Shown piece by piece: positions 29,057 to 42,868 of a stretch of DNA of 64,000 nt. Under the pieces are notes generated by a model. That model did no database searches and was not told the DNA's origin. It worked only from the letters and a program-made list of their open reading frames with translations. Within the stretch, counting starts at the first letter, position 1. Every line of letters begins with the position of its first letter. A program made the translations under genes and the position numbers. This DNA comes from Pseudomonas oryzihabitans (GTDB taxonomy: Bacteria; Pseudomonadota; Gammaproteobacteria; Pseudomonadales; Pseudomonadaceae): assembly GCF_006384975.1 (NCBI RefSeq), contig NZ_CP021645.1, forward strand, positions 620,001 through 684,000, read 5' to 3'.

Positions 29057-29377
29057 GTGGCTGACCCCAAACCCATTATCACCATCCAATATTGCACTCA
29101 ATGCCAATGGCTGCTGCGCTCCGGCTGGCTCGCCCAGGAGTTGCTCAGCACCTTCGGCACCGAGCTGGGCGGCGTCACGCTGCTGCCGGGCACTGGCGGC
29201 GTTTTCGAGATTGGCTGTGGCGGTGAATTGCTCTGGGAGCGCAAGCGAGACGGCGGTTTCCCGGACGTGCGAACGCTGAAGAATCTGGTGAGAGACCGAC
29301 TGTTCCCGGAGCGGGCCTTGGGACACAGCGAAGGAAAGCGGAGCGGAGCAGGGGATGGCGCCCCCGAAGGGGCGTGA
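29057..29377 (+). CDS. SelT/SelW/SelH (Rdx) family selenoprotein-like protein
   Basis: 106 aa, thioredoxin-like. The redox motif is C-T-Q-C in IQYCTQCQWLLRSGWLAQEL, using Cys where animal homologues use selenocysteine. GGVFEIGCGGELLWERKRDGG is the second family block. It probably handles thiol redox; no substrate is known. The GTG at 29057 is used because it lies 6 nt after CGAGG and directly precedes the conserved beta strand. The last 15 or so residues are Gly/Ala/Glu-rich and lie over a small GC hairpin. Confidence 0.78.
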   Translation: MADPKPIITIQYCTQCQWLLRSGWLAQELLSTFGTELGGVTLLPGTGGVFEIGCGGELLWERKRDGGFPDVRTLKNLVRDRLFPERALGHSEGKRSGAGDGAPEGA

Positions 29378-29379
29378 GA

Positions 29380-29655
29380 TCAGGCTTCCGTACTGATCGT
29401 TTCCCGTGCACCTGCAGTGTCTACGGCGGTAGTGGTCGGGGCAACGCTCGCCTCGGCGGGGCGGATTTCCACGGCGTGCAGGCCCTTGGGGCCCTGGACG
29501 ATACTGAAGTTGACCGCCTGACCCGCTTTCAGGGTTCGATAACCGTCCATCTGAATGGCCGAGTAATGAGCGAATAGGTCTTCATCACTGTTATCTGCAA
29601 CGATGAAGCCATATCCTTTGGCGTTGTTAAACCATTTGACCTTGCCACTGAGCAT
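29380..29655 (-). CDS. cspD: Cold-shock-domain protein CspD
   Basis: 91 aa. The cold-shock domain (residues 1-68) opens MLSGKVKWFNNAKGYGFIVA, with RNP1 KGYGFI and RNP2-like DLFAHYSAI. It binds single-stranded nucleic acid; CspD is linked to stationary phase and replication inhibition rather than cold. A Thr/Ala-rich tail of about 20 residues follows. The ATG at 29655 is chosen; nine upstream residues do not belong to the fold. It is divergent from clpS, the usual arrangement in pseudomonads, and converges on the SelT-like gene with a 2-bp gap. Confidence 0.92.
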   Translation of the reverse strand: MLSGKVKWFNNAKGYGFIVADNSDEDLFAHYSAIQMDGYRTLKAGQAVNFSIVQGPKGLHAVEIRPAEASVAPTTTAVDTAGARETISTEA

Positions 29656-29877
29656 ACCGGCTCCCTCTGCAAAGGACTCCAAGCCTGGAGTATCATTCGA
29701 CTACAGTTCCAGTGAATCCACACAGGCGCCACTACGACGGAACCCTCTGGTACCCCGTCGGGTACAGGATGTTTGTAACACCCTTTCAGTCTTAGTCAAG
29801 GCAAGGCAATGGGTGGCTGAGACGTGGATCAAGCTCTTTTTTCCTGCTATTCATCCCGTAATTCGGAATCGATCAGA

Positions 29878-30234
29878 ATGCGTGCAATCGACCCCATCCG
29901 ACTGGCGGCGGACGAGAACGATCATCAGGGCGGCGATAGCGGTGGCCTGGCGGTGCAGGAGGCAAAACCTGCACTAAAACGGCCAGCCAGATATCGCGTT
30001 CTGATGTATAACGATGACTACACCCCGATGGAATTCGTCGTCGAGGTATTGGAGCGCTACTTCAGCATGAACCGCGAAGCGGCTACCCAGGTGATGCTCA
30101 CTGTGCATACTCAGGGAAAGGCGGTCTGTGGAACATTTACTCGTGATGTAGCTGAAACCAAGGCCATGCAAGTCAATCAATATGCGAGGGAGTGCAACCA
30201 CCCGCTGCTGTGTGAAATCGAAATCGAAAGTTGA
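29878..30234 (+). CDS. clpS: ATP-dependent Clp protease adaptor ClpS
   Basis: 118 aa. It delivers N-degron substrates (N-terminal Leu, Phe, Tyr, Trp) to ClpAP. A disordered N-terminal tail of about 35 residues precedes the core: [20 protein letters not shown] forms the pocket, then [24 protein letters not shown] and NHPLLCEIE. The start at 29878 ([11 protein letters not shown]) matches the Pseudomonas N-terminus. It is 47 bp upstream of clpA on the same strand and surely functions with it. Confidence 0.95.
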   Translation: MRAIDPIRLAADENDHQGGDSGGLAVQEAKPALKRPARYRVLMYNDDYTPMEFVVEVLERYFSMNREAATQVMLTVHTQGKAVCGTFTRDVAETKAMQVNQYARECNHPLLCEIEIES

Positions 30235-30281
30235 TCTGTGCTGCTTGGGCTACTGTGCTGCTTGGGCTATGAGGTGAAGCT

Positions 30282-32552
<2,271 letters not shown>

Positions 32553-32578
32553 GGGCAGGCTGAGGTTCACACCTGCTA

Positions 32579-32611
32579 ATGAAAAAGCCCGGCATTGCCG
32601 GGCTTTTTCAT
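32579..32611. terminator. Bidirectional intrinsic terminator between clpA and infA
   Basis: A perfect 15-bp stem ATGAAAAAGCCCGGC / GCCGGGCTTTTTCAT with loop ATT, flanked by A5 and T5 on the two sides. It serves clpA (rightward) and infA (leftward), whose 3' ends face each other. Confidence 0.93.
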
Positions 32612-32633
32612 GCAAGGATTCGCTTGGCGAACG

Positions 32634-32852
32634 TTAGCGAGCGCGGTAGGTGATCCGGCCCTTGCTGAGATCGTAAGGCGTCAGCTCCACGCGAACCTTG
32701 TCGCCGGTCAGGATGCGGATGTAGTTCTTACGCATCTTTCCGGAGATGTGCGCGGTGACGACGTGCCCATTTTCCAACTCCACGCGAAACATGGTGTTGG
32801 GCAGGGTGTCGACGACAGTACCTTCCATTTCGAAGCTGTCTTCTTTCGACAT
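32634..32852 (-). CDS. infA: Translation initiation factor IF-1
   Basis: 72 aa, the standard length. An OB-fold protein that occupies the ribosomal A site during initiation. [20 protein letters not shown] at the start, and [20 protein letters not shown] in the middle, are essentially invariant. The ATG at 32852 gives this start; an in-frame extension to 32912 is spurious. It lies about 95 bp downstream of bpt on the same strand and ends at the shared terminator. Confidence 0.97.
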
Positions 32853-32946
32853 ATATAGAAAAGCCCTCGGTGACAAGATAGGCCCAGAGCAGTCCGGGCG
32901 AAAAAGGCCCATATTCTGACAGAAATTCAGAAAAAACGCTATTTCG

Positions 32947-33654
32947 TCAGGCCAGGGCTACCCAGCGCTGATTGACGAAGAGCTCGATGGGGCGATACTC
33001 GGTCTTGTAGGACATCTTGCGACACCCTTTGATCCAGTAGCCCAGATAAACCGCATCCAGGCCGAGGCGGCGGCTTTCGGCGATCTGCCAGAGAATGCCG
33101 AACACGCCGAGACTGCGCTTCTCCTCGCTGGGGTCGTAGAAGGTATAGACCGCGGACATGCCATTGGGCAGCACGTCGGTGACGGCGATACCGATCAGGC
33201 GTTCATTGACCCGCATCTCGTAGAAGAAGGCGTAGGGCAGGTTGCTGACGAGGAAGGTGGAAAACTGGCCGCGGCTCGGCGGAAACATGTCGCCGTCGGC
33301 GTGGCGTTCGCTGATGTAGCGGGCGTACAGCTGATAGCGTTCTTCGGTGAAGCCTGGATCGCAGCGCGTGACCTTGATGTCGGCATTGCGCTTGAGTACG
33401 CGACTCTGCTTGCGACTGGGGCGGAAGCGGTTGGCGGGGATGCGCGCGGGAACACAGGCCTTGCAGAGCTGACAATGCGGGCGGTAGAGGTGATCACCAC
33501 TGCGCCGAAAGCCGAGTTCGGACAGCTCAGCATAGATCTGGCCGTTCATGGGCTGCGAGGGGTCGAGAAACAGCGTAGTCGCCTGCTCGTTGGGCAGGTA
33601 ACTGCATGCGTGAGGCTGGGTTGCGTAAAACTTGAGTCTCGCCAGCTCGGTCAT
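32947..33654 (-). CDS. bpt: Aspartate/glutamate leucyltransferase (arginyltransferase family)
   Basis: 235 aa. It transfers Leu from Leu-tRNA to proteins with N-terminal Asp or Glu, making them N-degron substrates for ClpS-ClpAP. The N-terminal Cys motif is [11 protein letters not shown], with [13 protein letters not shown] following; [20 protein letters not shown] and [15 protein letters not shown] are signature blocks of the Ate1 fold. It is 35 bp downstream of aat on the same strand, so the two N-degron transferases form an operon. Confidence 0.94.
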
Positions 33655-33689
33655 GTCGAATCTCTACATAAGCCTGGCCTGAGTGTAAG

Positions 33690-34379
33690 TCACCCGCGGT
33701 AGGTAGGCCAGGTGGCCGTACTGGCCTGATCCAGGTATTTGGCCAGGTATTCGGCAAAGCGTTCCCGCGACAGGCTGCTGGCGCCCAGGCTGGCCAGGTG
33801 TGCGGTCGGCATCTGGCAGTCGACCATGACGAAGCCCCAGGCCGCCAGATCCCGCATCAGGGTCACGAAGCCGATCTTGGAGGCATTGTCCACCTGGCTG
33901 AACATGGATTCGCCGAAGAACAGCTTGCCCATGGCGATGCCGTAGAGGCCGCCGACCAGTTGCTCGCCGTCCCAGACTTCCACGGAGTGCGCCCAGCCCT
34001 GGGCATGCAGTTCTTGGTAGGCCAGGCGCATCTCCCGGGTGATCCAGGTGCCGTCGGCATCGCGACGAGGTCCGGCGCAGGCCTGGATGACCTGGTCGAA
34101 GGCCTGGTCGTAGGTGACCCGCAGGGGCGTCTTGCGCAGGGTCTTCGCCAGGCTGCGTGAAACGTGCAGGTCGGGTGGGAAGATGACGGTGCGCGGGTCC
34201 GGTGACCACCAGAGGATGGGTTGGCCGGCCTGGTACCAGGGAAAACAGCCATGACGATAGGCCTTGATCAGGCGTGCGGCGCTGAGGTCGCCGCCGATGG
34301 CCAGTAAACCGTTTGGCTCGCGTAGCGCTTGCCGCAAGGGCGGAAAGTCAGGGCTTTCGCGGGTCAGCCATTTCACCAT
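33690..34379 (-). CDS. aat: Leucyl/phenylalanyl-tRNA--protein transferase
   Basis: 229 aa from the ATG at 34379 ([19 protein letters not shown]). It adds Leu or Phe to proteins with N-terminal Arg or Lys, the second arm of the bacterial N-degron pathway. [30 protein letters not shown] and GELFGIA-like [19 protein letters not shown] are the family blocks. A TTG 36 bp upstream (34415) could extend it by 12 residues. No strong SD precedes either start. In P. aeruginosa trxB lies between aat and ftsK; here it does not. Confidence 0.93.
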   Translation of the reverse strand: MVKWLTRESPDFPPLRQALREPNGLLAIGGDLSAARLIKAYRHGCFPWYQAGQPILWWSPDPRTVIFPPDLHVSRSLAKTLRKTPLRVTYDQAFDQVIQACAGPRRDADGTWITREMRLAYQELHAQGWAHSVEVWDGEQLVGGLYGIAMGKLFFGESMFSQVDNASKIGFVTLMRDLAAWGFVMVDCQMPTAHLASLGASSLSRERFAEYLAKYLDQASTATWPTYRG

Positions 34380-34635
34380 GGTAGGGGAGGGCGCCTTCTG
34401 ATGGGTGGAGCTCAAGGGATGCCAGGTGTGCGTAACCAGCTCAAGAATTCGTCATAACTCTTTGTCAGGACAACGAAAGAATGCTCCAATGTTGTGCCTG
34501 AAGGCGGTTCCGGTACTGCCGTCCGCTATCGTGCCATGTTTCGTCTCGGGACTGTAGAACCTCGGCCCGGGCGATCTAGAATGGCGCACTGTTTTTGATT
34601 CACGGTCACACGTTCCGTGTGCGGGAAAAGCGCGC

Positions 34636-37104
34636 TTGAAGCAATCCAGTTCTGCCAGCCACGTCAATCATTGGCGTGAGCATCTGCATTATCGTCTCAA
34701 GGAGGTGGTGCTCATCGCACTGGCCGCCTTGTGCCTGTATCTGCTCATGGCTCTGTTGAGCTACGACCCTTCCGACCCGGGCTGGACCCATACCAGCCGT
34801 ATCGATCAAGTCCACAACACGGCCGGTCGGGCCGGTGCCTGGTTGGCCGATGTGCTGTTCATGGCTCTCGGTTACTTCGCCTTCGTGTTCCCGGTGTTGC
34901 TGGCGGTCAAGACCTGGCAGGTCTTCCGCAAGCGGCATCTGCCGTGGGAATGGAGTGGCTGGCTATTTTCCTGGCGGCTGATCGGCCTGGTGCTCCTGGT
35001 GATCTCGGGTTCGGTGCTGGCCTACATCCATTTCCATGCCGCCTCCGGCCTGCCGGCTTCCGCTGGCGGCGCCCTGGGTGAGAGCCTTGGGCAGCTGTCG
35101 GTGACCGCGCTCAATGTCCAGGGCAGCACCCTGTTGTTCCTGGCCCTGTTCCTGCTCGGGCTGACGGTGTTCACCGATCTGTCCTGGTTCAAGGTGATGG
35201 ATTTCACCGGCAAGGTCGTTTTGGATCTACTGGATCTGGTGCAAGGCGGCTTCAGTCGCCTGGCGGGTGGTCGTCGGCAGGCGCCGGAGCTCGATTTCTA
35301 CGAGGAGCAGGAGCCGATTTCGCCGCCGGTGGCGCGCAAGCCCAAGGCACGCGAAGTGCCCGTCGCCGACGAGGAACTGGACGACCTGCTCGATATCGCC
35401 CCGCCGCCGCGAGTGGAACGCGCTGCGCCGCGCATCGAGATGCCGGCGCCCAGCCGTGTCGTTGCCGAGGCGGCCGCCCCCGCGCCGGTGGCCGCTGCTC
35501 CTGTCGCCGCAGCCAGTGTGGCCATGCCGGCACCTCCGCCACGCAAGAGCGCACCCATGCCCACTGCGGCACCCACGGCGGTGGTTAGGGTGGATGCCGA
35601 TCTGGAAGGGACCATACCGCCACTGTCGATCCTGGATCGCGCCGAGAAAAAGCAACAGAGCTACTCGCCGGAATTCCTCGAGAACATGTCGCGGCTGCTG
35701 GAAGTCAAGCTCAAGGAGTTCGGCGTCGAGGTGACCGTGGAAAGCGTGCATCCCGGTCCGGTCATCACCCGCTTCGAGATCCAGCCGGCGGCGGGTGTGA
35801 AGGTCAGCCGTATCTCCAACCTGGCCAAGGACCTGGCGCGCTCGCTCGCCGTGTTCAGCGTGCGGGTGGTGGAAGTCATCCCCGGCAAGACCACCGTGGG
35901 TATCGAGATTCCCAACGAGGACCGCCAGATCGTGCGGTTCTCGGAAGTGCTGGAGTCCCCCGAGTACGCGGCGGCCAAGTCGCCGGTTACCCTGGCCCTG
36001 GGCCACGACATCGGCGGCAAGCCGGTCATTACCGACCTGGCCAAGATGCCGCACCTGCTGGTGGCCGGTACCACAGGTTCCGGTAAGTCGGTGGGCGTGA
36101 ATGCCATGCTGCTGTCGATCCTGTTCAAGTCGAGCCCGGACGAGGCGCGGCTGATCATGATCGACCCGAAGATGCTGGAACTCTCGATCTACGAAGGCAT
36201 TCCGCACCTGCTCTGTCCGGTGGTCACCGACATGAAGGAAGCCGCCAACGCCCTGCGTTGGAGCGTGGCGGAGATGGAGCGGCGCTACAAGCTGATGGCG
36301 GCCATGGGTGTACGGAACCTGGCCGGCTTCAACCGCAAGGTGAAGGACGCCGAAGAGGCGGGCACACCGCTGACCGATCCGCTCTATCGTCGCGAAAGCA
36401 TGGACGACGAGGCGCCGCTGCTGAAGACGCTGCCGACCATCGTGGTGGTGGTAGACGAATTCGCCGACATGATGATGATCGTCGGCAAGAAGGTCGAGGA
36501 ACTGATCGCCCGGATCGCCCAGAAGGCGCGGGCGGCGGGTATCCACCTGATCCTGGCGACCCAACGGCCCTCGGTGGACGTCATTACCGGTCTGATCAAA
36601 GCCAACATTCCTACCCGGATGGCCTTCCAGGTGTCGAGCAAGATCGACTCCCGGACCATTCTCGACCAGGGCGGCGCCGAACAGTTGCTCGGTCACGGCG
36701 ACATGCTCTACCTGCCGCCCGGCACCGGTCTGCCGATCCGGGTCCATGGCGCCTTCGTCTCCGACGACGAGGTTCACCGCGTCGTCGAGGCCTGGAAGGA
36801 GCGCGGCGCGCCCGACTATATCGAAGACATCCTCAGCGGCCCGGACGAGGGCGGTGGCGCTGGCTTCGAGGGTGGCGGCGGCGAGGGTGGCGACAGCGAC
36901 GAGGACGATCCGCTCTACGACGAAGCCGTGCGTTTCGTTACCGAGAGCCGGCGCGCCTCCATCTCCGCGGTTCAACGCAAGCTCAAGATCGGTTACAACC
37001 GGGCGGCACGCATGATCGAAACCATGGAGATGGCCGGTGTCGTATCGCCCATGAATACCAATGGCTCGCGCGAAGTCATAGCGCCCGCGCCGGTGAGAGA
37101 CTGA
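34636..37104 (+). CDS. ftsK: DNA translocase FtsK
   Basis: 822 aa. The N-terminal domain (about 1-200) has four membrane helices and anchors it at the septum. A Pro/Ala-rich linker (about 215-320) follows, then the motor: Walker [17 protein letters not shown], Walker [14 protein letters not shown] and the RecA-like beta domain. The C-terminal gamma winged helix ([20 protein letters not shown] ... NTNGSREV) reads KOPS and activates XerCD at dif. The start is a TTG at 34636 with GGGAAAAG upstream; no ATG fits. It is followed closely by lolA. Confidence 0.94.
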   Translation: MKQSSSASHVNHWREHLHYRLKEVVLIALAALCLYLLMALLSYDPSDPGWTHTSRIDQVHNTAGRAGAWLADVLFMALGYFAFVFPVLLAVKTWQVFRKRHLPWEWSGWLFSWRLIGLVLLVISGSVLAYIHFHAASGLPASAGGALGESLGQLSVTALNVQGSTLLFLALFLLGLTVFTDLSWFKVMDFTGKVVLDLLDLVQGGFSRLAGGRRQAPELDFYEEQEPISPPVARKPKAREVPVADEELDDLLDIAPPPRVERAAPRIEMPAPSRVVAEAAAPAPVAAAPVAAASVAMPAPPPRKSAPMPTAAPTAVVRVDADLEGTIPPLSILDRAEKKQQSYSPEFLENMSRLLEVKLKEFGVEVTVESVHPGPVITRFEIQPAAGVKVSRISNLAKDLARSLAVFSVRVVEVIPGKTTVGIEIPNEDRQIVRFSEVLESPEYAAAKSPVTLALGHDIGGKPVITDLAKMPHLLVAGTTGSGKSVGVNAMLLSILFKSSPDEARLIMIDPKMLELSIYEGIPHLLCPVVTDMKEAANALRWSVAEMERRYKLMAAMGVRNLAGFNRKVKDAEEAGTPLTDPLYRRESMDDEAPLLKTLPTIVVVVDEFADMMMIVGKKVEELIARIAQKARAAGIHLILATQRPSVDVITGLIKANIPTRMAFQVSSKIDSRTILDQGGAEQLLGHGDMLYLPPGTGLPIRVHGAFVSDDEVHRVVEAWKERGAPDYIEDILSGPDEGGGAGFEGGGGEGGDSDEDDPLYDEAVRFVTESRRASISAVQRKLKIGYNRAARMIETMEMAGVVSPMNTNGSREVIAPAPVRD

Positions 37105-37109
37105 CATCC

Positions 37110-37745
37110 ATGAGGACCTCGATGCACAAGTTGCGTTGCTTCGCCCTGGCGGCCCTGGCTGCCCTGAGCTTTTCCGCCCACGCCGACCAGGCGTCGGTGA
37201 CTCGCCTGTCGCAGTTGCTGGACAAGGCCCAGACCCTGACCGCACGCTTCTCCCAGCTGACCCTGGACGGTTCCGGGACGCGCCTGCAGGAAACCGCGGG
37301 CAACATGAGCCTCAAGCGCCCGGGGCTGTTCCGCTGGCATACCGATCCGCCCCAGGAGCAACTGCTGGTATCCGATGGCAAGCAGGTCTGGCTGTACGAT
37401 CCGGACCTGGAGCAGGTCACCATCCGCAAGCTGGACATGCGCCTGACCCAGACCCCGGCACTCCTGCTGTCGGGTGATATCTCGAAGATCGAAAGCAGCT
37501 TCGATGTCACCAGCAAGGACGCCGGCAACGTCGTCGACTTCGTACTCAAGCCGAAGACCAAGGACAGCCTGTTCGACAGCCTGCGCCTGTCCTTCCGCAA
37601 TGGCGTGATCAACGACATGCAATTGATCGATGGCGCCGGTCAAAGAACCAACATCCTCTTCTTCAACGTCAAGCTCAACGAGCCGGTAGACGCCTCCCAG
37701 TTCACCTTCCAGGTGCCCAAGGGAGCCGACGTCATCCAGGAGTGA
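37110..37745 (+). CDS. lolA: Outer-membrane lipoprotein carrier protein LolA
   Basis: 211 aa. Signal peptide about 1-25 ([21 protein letters not shown], with MRTS in front if the ATG at 37110 is used; 37122 is the alternative). The mature periplasmic chaperone takes lipoproteins from LolCDE to Lol[21 protein letters not shown] and [22 protein letters not shown] are the conserved hydrophobic-cavity strands. It starts 5 bp after ftsK and ends 9 bp before rarA, so the three are co-transcribed. Confidence 0.93.
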   Translation: MRTSMHKLRCFALAALAALSFSAHADQASVTRLSQLLDKAQTLTARFSQLTLDGSGTRLQETAGNMSLKRPGLFRWHTDPPQEQLLVSDGKQVWLYDPDLEQVTIRKLDMRLTQTPALLLSGDISKIESSFDVTSKDAGNVVDFVLKPKTKDSLFDSLRLSFRNGVINDMQLIDGAGQRTNILFFNVKLNEPVDASQFTFQVPKGADVIQE

Positions 37746-37754
37746 TCGCGCCCC

Positions 37755-39083
37755 ATGGATCTCTTCAGCGCCGCACCCGTCGGGCAGCCCTTAGCTGCCC
37801 GCATGCGTCCCGAGACCCTCGATGAATACGCGGGCCAACAGCATCTGCTGGCCCGTGGCAAGCCCCTGCGCGAGGCGCTGGAGCAGGGCGCACTGCACTC
37901 GATGATCTTCTGGGGGCCGCCGGGGGTGGGCAAGACCACCCTGGCGCGGCTGCTGGCCCAGGTGTCCGACGCTCATTTCGAGACCCTCTCGGCGGTGCTC
38001 TCCGGGGTGAAGGAGATCCGTCATGCGGTGGAGGTGGCCAAGCAGCAGGCCGCCCAGTACCGCCGGCGTACCATCCTCTTCGTCGACGAGGTGCACCGCT
38101 TCAACAAGTCTCAGCAGGACGCCTTCCTGCCCTATGTCGAGGATGGCACCCTGATCTTCATCGGGGCGACCACCGAAAATCCTTCCTTCGAGCTGAACAA
38201 CGCCTTGTTGTCGCGGGCGCGGGTCTATGTGCTCAAGAGCCTGGACGACGAGGCCCTGGGCGGTTTGGCGCGGCGCGCGCTGACCAGTGCCAAGGGCTTG
38301 GGCGAACGCCACCTGAGCCTGCCCGACGATGCCCTGACCCTGTTGCTGGCGGCTGCCGACGGCGATGGCCGTCGCCTGCTCAACCTGCTGGAGAATGCCG
38401 CGGACCTGGCCGAGGACGGCGGAGTGCTGGATGCCGAGCTGTTCCAGAGTCTGCTGGGCGATCAGCGCCGACGTTTCGACAAGGGGGGCGAGGCCTTCTA
38501 CGACCAGATTTCCGCCTTGCACAAGTCGGTACGGGGTTCCAGTCCAGATGGCGCGCTCTATTGGTTCGCGCGGATGATCGATGGTGGCTGCGATCCGCTG
38601 TACATCGCCCGGCGCGTGGTGCGCATGGCCAGTGAAGACATCGGCAACGCCGACCCCCGCGCCCTGAGCCTGTGCCTGGATGCCTGGGACGTCCAAGAGC
38701 GCCTGGGCAGCCCCGAAGGCGAGCTGGCCATCGCCCAGGCGCTGGTCTACCTGGCCTGCGCGCCCAAGAGCAACGCGGTATACACGGGCTACAAGGCAGC
38801 GCTGGCCGACGTGCGCCAGAACGGCTCGCGCGAGGTGCCGCTGCATCTGCGCAACGCGCCCACCAAGTTGATGAAGAACCTTGGCTACGGCGACGAATAC
38901 CGCTACGCCCACGACGAGCCGGAAGCCTATGCCGCAGGGGAAGACTACTTTCCCGAAGAACTCGAGCCGCGGCGTTACTATGAGCCGGTTCCCCGTGGGC
39001 TGGAGCTGAAGATCCGCGATAAACTGCAGCACCTGGCGGACCTCGACCGGTCCAGCCCGCGCCAGCGCCGGCGGCGTTCCTGA
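37755..39083 (+). CDS. rarA: Replication-associated recombination protein A (RarA/MgsA)
   Basis: 442 aa AAA+ ATPase that acts at stalled forks with [19 protein letters not shown] is the family opening, Walker A is [15 protein letters not shown], Walker [17 protein letters not shown], sensor 1 [18 protein letters not shown]. The C-terminal tetramerisation domain holds [19 protein letters not shown]. It is the third gene of the ftsK-lolA-rarA run. Confidence 0.95.
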   Translation: MDLFSAAPVGQPLAARMRPETLDEYAGQQHLLARGKPLREALEQGALHSMIFWGPPGVGKTTLARLLAQVSDAHFETLSAVLSGVKEIRHAVEVAKQQAAQYRRRTILFVDEVHRFNKSQQDAFLPYVEDGTLIFIGATTENPSFELNNALLSRARVYVLKSLDDEALGGLARRALTSAKGLGERHLSLPDDALTLLLAAADGDGRRLLNLLENAADLAEDGGVLDAELFQSLLGDQRRRFDKGGEAFYDQISALHKSVRGSSPDGALYWFARMIDGGCDPLYIARRVVRMASEDIGNADPRALSLCLDAWDVQERLGSPEGELAIAQALVYLACAPKSNAVYTGYKAALADVRQNGSREVPLHLRNAPTKLMKNLGYGDEYRYAHDEPEAYAAGEDYFPEELEPRRYYEPVPRGLELKIRDKLQHLADLDRSSPRQRRRRS

Positions 39084-39115
39084 CGTTCCGCCCACGCTGC
39101 TGCCCCCATTCCTAA

Positions 39116-40407
<1,292 letters not shown>

Positions 40408-40408
<1 letters not shown>

Positions 40409-41799
40409 TGGACTACCTGCCGCTCTTTCACAAACTCGACGGCCGTCCGGTCCTGGTGATCGGCGGGGGCGATATCGCCTTGCGCAAGAGCGTGCTCTTG
40501 GCAGAGGCCGGTGCCCGCATCACCCTGGTCGCCCCGGAGATCGAGCCGGAGGTACGCGCCTTCGTCGAGGCGAAGGGCGGCAGGTGCCTGGTACAACGCT
40601 ATGCGGCGGATCTACTTGCCGGGCATTGCCTGGTGATCGCCGCCACCGACGATGACGTGGTCAACGAGACGGTGTCCCACGATGCCCAGGCCCTGGGTCT
40701 GCCGGTCAATGCCGTGGACGCGCCCAAGCTCTGTACCGTGATCTTTCCGGCCATCGTCGACCGATCGCCGCTGGTGATCGCCATTTCCAGCGGCGGCGAC
40801 GCGCCGGTACTGGCGCGTCTGGTGCGCGCCAAGCTGGAGAGTTGGATCCCGGCTACCTATGGTCAACTGGCGCAACTGGCGCAGCGCTTTCGTGCCCGGG
40901 TCAAGGCGCGCTTCGCCGACATCCAGGCGCGGCGCATCTTTTGGGAAGAGGTGTTCCAGGGTGAGGTCGCCGAGAAGGTGTTCTCCGGCCAACCCCAGGT
41001 CGCCGAGCAATTGCTGGAAGCCAAGCTGGCGAATGAAGGGGAAACCTTCCGTGGTGAGGTCTACTTGGTCGGTGCCGGCCCAGGCGATCCGGATCTGCTG
41101 ACCTTTCGCGCGCTACGCCTGATGCAGCAGGCTGACGTGGTGCTCTACGACCGACTGGTCGCCCCTACCATTCTCGACATGTGTCGGCGCGATGCCGATC
41201 GCATCTACGTCGGCAAGCGCCGCGCCGAGCACGCCGTACCCCAGGAAGACCTCAATCGTCTGCTGGTCAAGCTGGCCCAAGAGGGCAAGCGGGTCCTGCG
41301 CCTCAAGGGCGGCGATCCCTTCATTTTCGGCCGTGGCGGCGAAGAGATCGAGGAGCTGGCCGCCGAGGGCATTCCCTTCCAGGTGGTGCCGGGCATCACC
41401 GCAGCCAGTGGCTGTGCGGCCTATGCCGGCATTCCCCTGACCCACAGGGACCATGCCCAGTCGGTACGCTTCGTCACCGGCCATCTCAAGGATGGCTCGG
41501 CCGATCTACCTTGGATCGATCTGGTAGGGCCGGGCCAGACCCTGGTGTTCTACATGGGGCTGGTGGGGTTGCCGACCATCTGCGAGCAGCTCATCGCCTA
41601 CGGCAAGAATCCAGCGACGCCAGCAGCCCTGGTGCAGCAGGGCACTACCGCCAACCAGCGGGTGTTCACCGGTACCCTGCGGGATCTGCCGCAATTGGTT
41701 GCGCAGCACGAAGTCCATGCGCCGACTTTGGTGATCGTCGGCGAGGTGGTCGCACTACGGGAGAAATTGGCCTGGTTCGAAGGCGCCCAGTCGGTCTGA
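40408..41799 (+). CDS. cysG: Siroheme synthase (trifunctional)
   Basis: 463 aa. The N-terminal half (about 1-200) is precorrin-2 dehydrogenase/sirohydrochlorin ferrochelatase: NAD motif [15 protein letters not shown], active region [20 protein letters not shown]. The C-terminal half is uroporphyrinogen III methyltransferase with [19 protein letters not shown] and [17 protein letters not shown]. Siroheme serves sulfite and nitrite reductases. It is translationally coupled to serS and convergent with the glutathione-dependent reductase gene (3-bp gap). Confidence 0.95.
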
Positions 41800-41802
41800 G
41801 GC

Positions 41803-42804
41803 TCAGGCCGCGCCCTGGATGTCGGCTCCACTCAAGGCCTCGCGGCCAGAGGGCAGATCCAGCTCCAGGGCCGGTCCCTTGGGCACTATGCCAGTCGGAT
41901 TGATCTGGGTGTGGCTGCCGTAGTAATGGTGCTTGATGTGCTGGAAGTCGACGGTCTCGGCGATGCCTGGCCATTGGTAAAGCTCGCGCAGCCAACCCTG
42001 CAGCGCCGGATAGTCGCGGACGCGCCTCAGGTTGCACTTGAAATGACCGTGATAGACGGCGTCGAAGCGGATCAGGGTGGTGAACAGGCGCCAGTCGGCT
42101 TCGGTCAACCATTCGCCGGTGAGATAACGCTGCTGCTGGAGTAGCTGTTCGAGATCATCAAGGGTGGCGAAGACCTCGTCGAAAGCCTCTTCGTAGGCAT
42201 CCTGGGTCGTCGCGAAGCCGGCTCGGTAGACGCCGTTGTTGATCGTCGGATAGATACACTCGTTGAGTGCGTCGATGCGCCCGCGCAAGGCTTGCGGGTA
42301 GAGATCCAGGCGATTGCCGGTCAGCTCGTCGAAGGCGCCATTGAACATGCGGATGATCTCGGCGGATTCGTTGCTGACGATTCGCTCCTGCTCGCGATCC
42401 CAGAGCACCGGCACCGTCACGCGGCCGGTGTAGTCGGCCTGGTCGCGCTGATAGAGCTGGTAGAGGCGCTCGAGGTGATAGAGATCGTCGCCCGTGGAGC
42501 CGTATGCAGGATCGAAGGTCCAGCCCTGTTCCCGCATCAGCCAGCCGACCACCGAGACGCCGATCAGCGACTCCAGCCCCTTGAGCTTGCGATAGATCAG
42601 CGTACGGTGGGCCCAGGGGCAGGCCAGGGATACGTAGAGGTGGTAGCGACCGGCTTCCGGCGCGAAGCGCTTGGCACCTTCAGGGATTGGCTGCTCGGGC
42701 CGGGCGATCCAGTCACGGCGCTGCGCTTCTTCCCGCTTGAAATGACCATCCTTGCCGTTGTCGTACCAACGGTCCTGCCACTGTCCATCGACCAGCAAAC
42801 CCAT
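41803..42804 (-). CDS. Glutathionyl-hydroquinone reductase (Xi-class GST, YqjG/PcpF-like)
   Basis: 333 aa. Catalytic Cys62 in YVSLACPWAHRTLIYRKLKG marks the Xi class, which removes glutathione from glutathionyl-hydroquinones. SNESAEIIRMFN is the GSH-binding SNAIL-like element, and the C-terminal helical domain includes LFTTLIRFDAVYHGHFKCNL. GACGAG lies before the ATG. It is monocistronic. The function is predicted by family; the quinone substrate is unknown. Confidence 0.9.
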   Translation of the reverse strand: MGLLVDGQWQDRWYDNGKDGHFKREEAQRRDWIARPEQPIPEGAKRFAPEAGRYHLYVSLACPWAHRTLIYRKLKGLESLIGVSVVGWLMREQGWTFDPAYGSTGDDLYHLERLYQLYQRDQADYTGRVTVPVLWDREQERIVSNESAEIIRMFNGAFDELTGNRLDLYPQALRGRIDALNECIYPTINNGVYRAGFATTQDAYEEAFDEVFATLDDLEQLLQQQRYLTGEWLTEADWRLFTTLIRFDAVYHGHFKCNLRRVRDYPALQGWLRELYQWPGIAETVDFQHIKHHYYGSHTQINPTGIVPKGPALELDLPSGREALSGADIQGAA

Positions 42805-42868
42805 CTCGTCATCCTCGTTGCAATGCGGTTAGGAACCCTGTTTCTGGCCTGGGGTTCCTGGCACCTGT

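Noticed and set aside
29359..29374. CGCCCC-CGAA-GGGGCG hairpin near the end of the SelT-like gene
   Set aside because: It lies inside the coding region and has no T-run.
35227..37245. 672-aa leftward frame opposite ftsK
   Set aside because: Low-complexity His/Gly/Asp-rich translation with no motif; shadow of ftsK.
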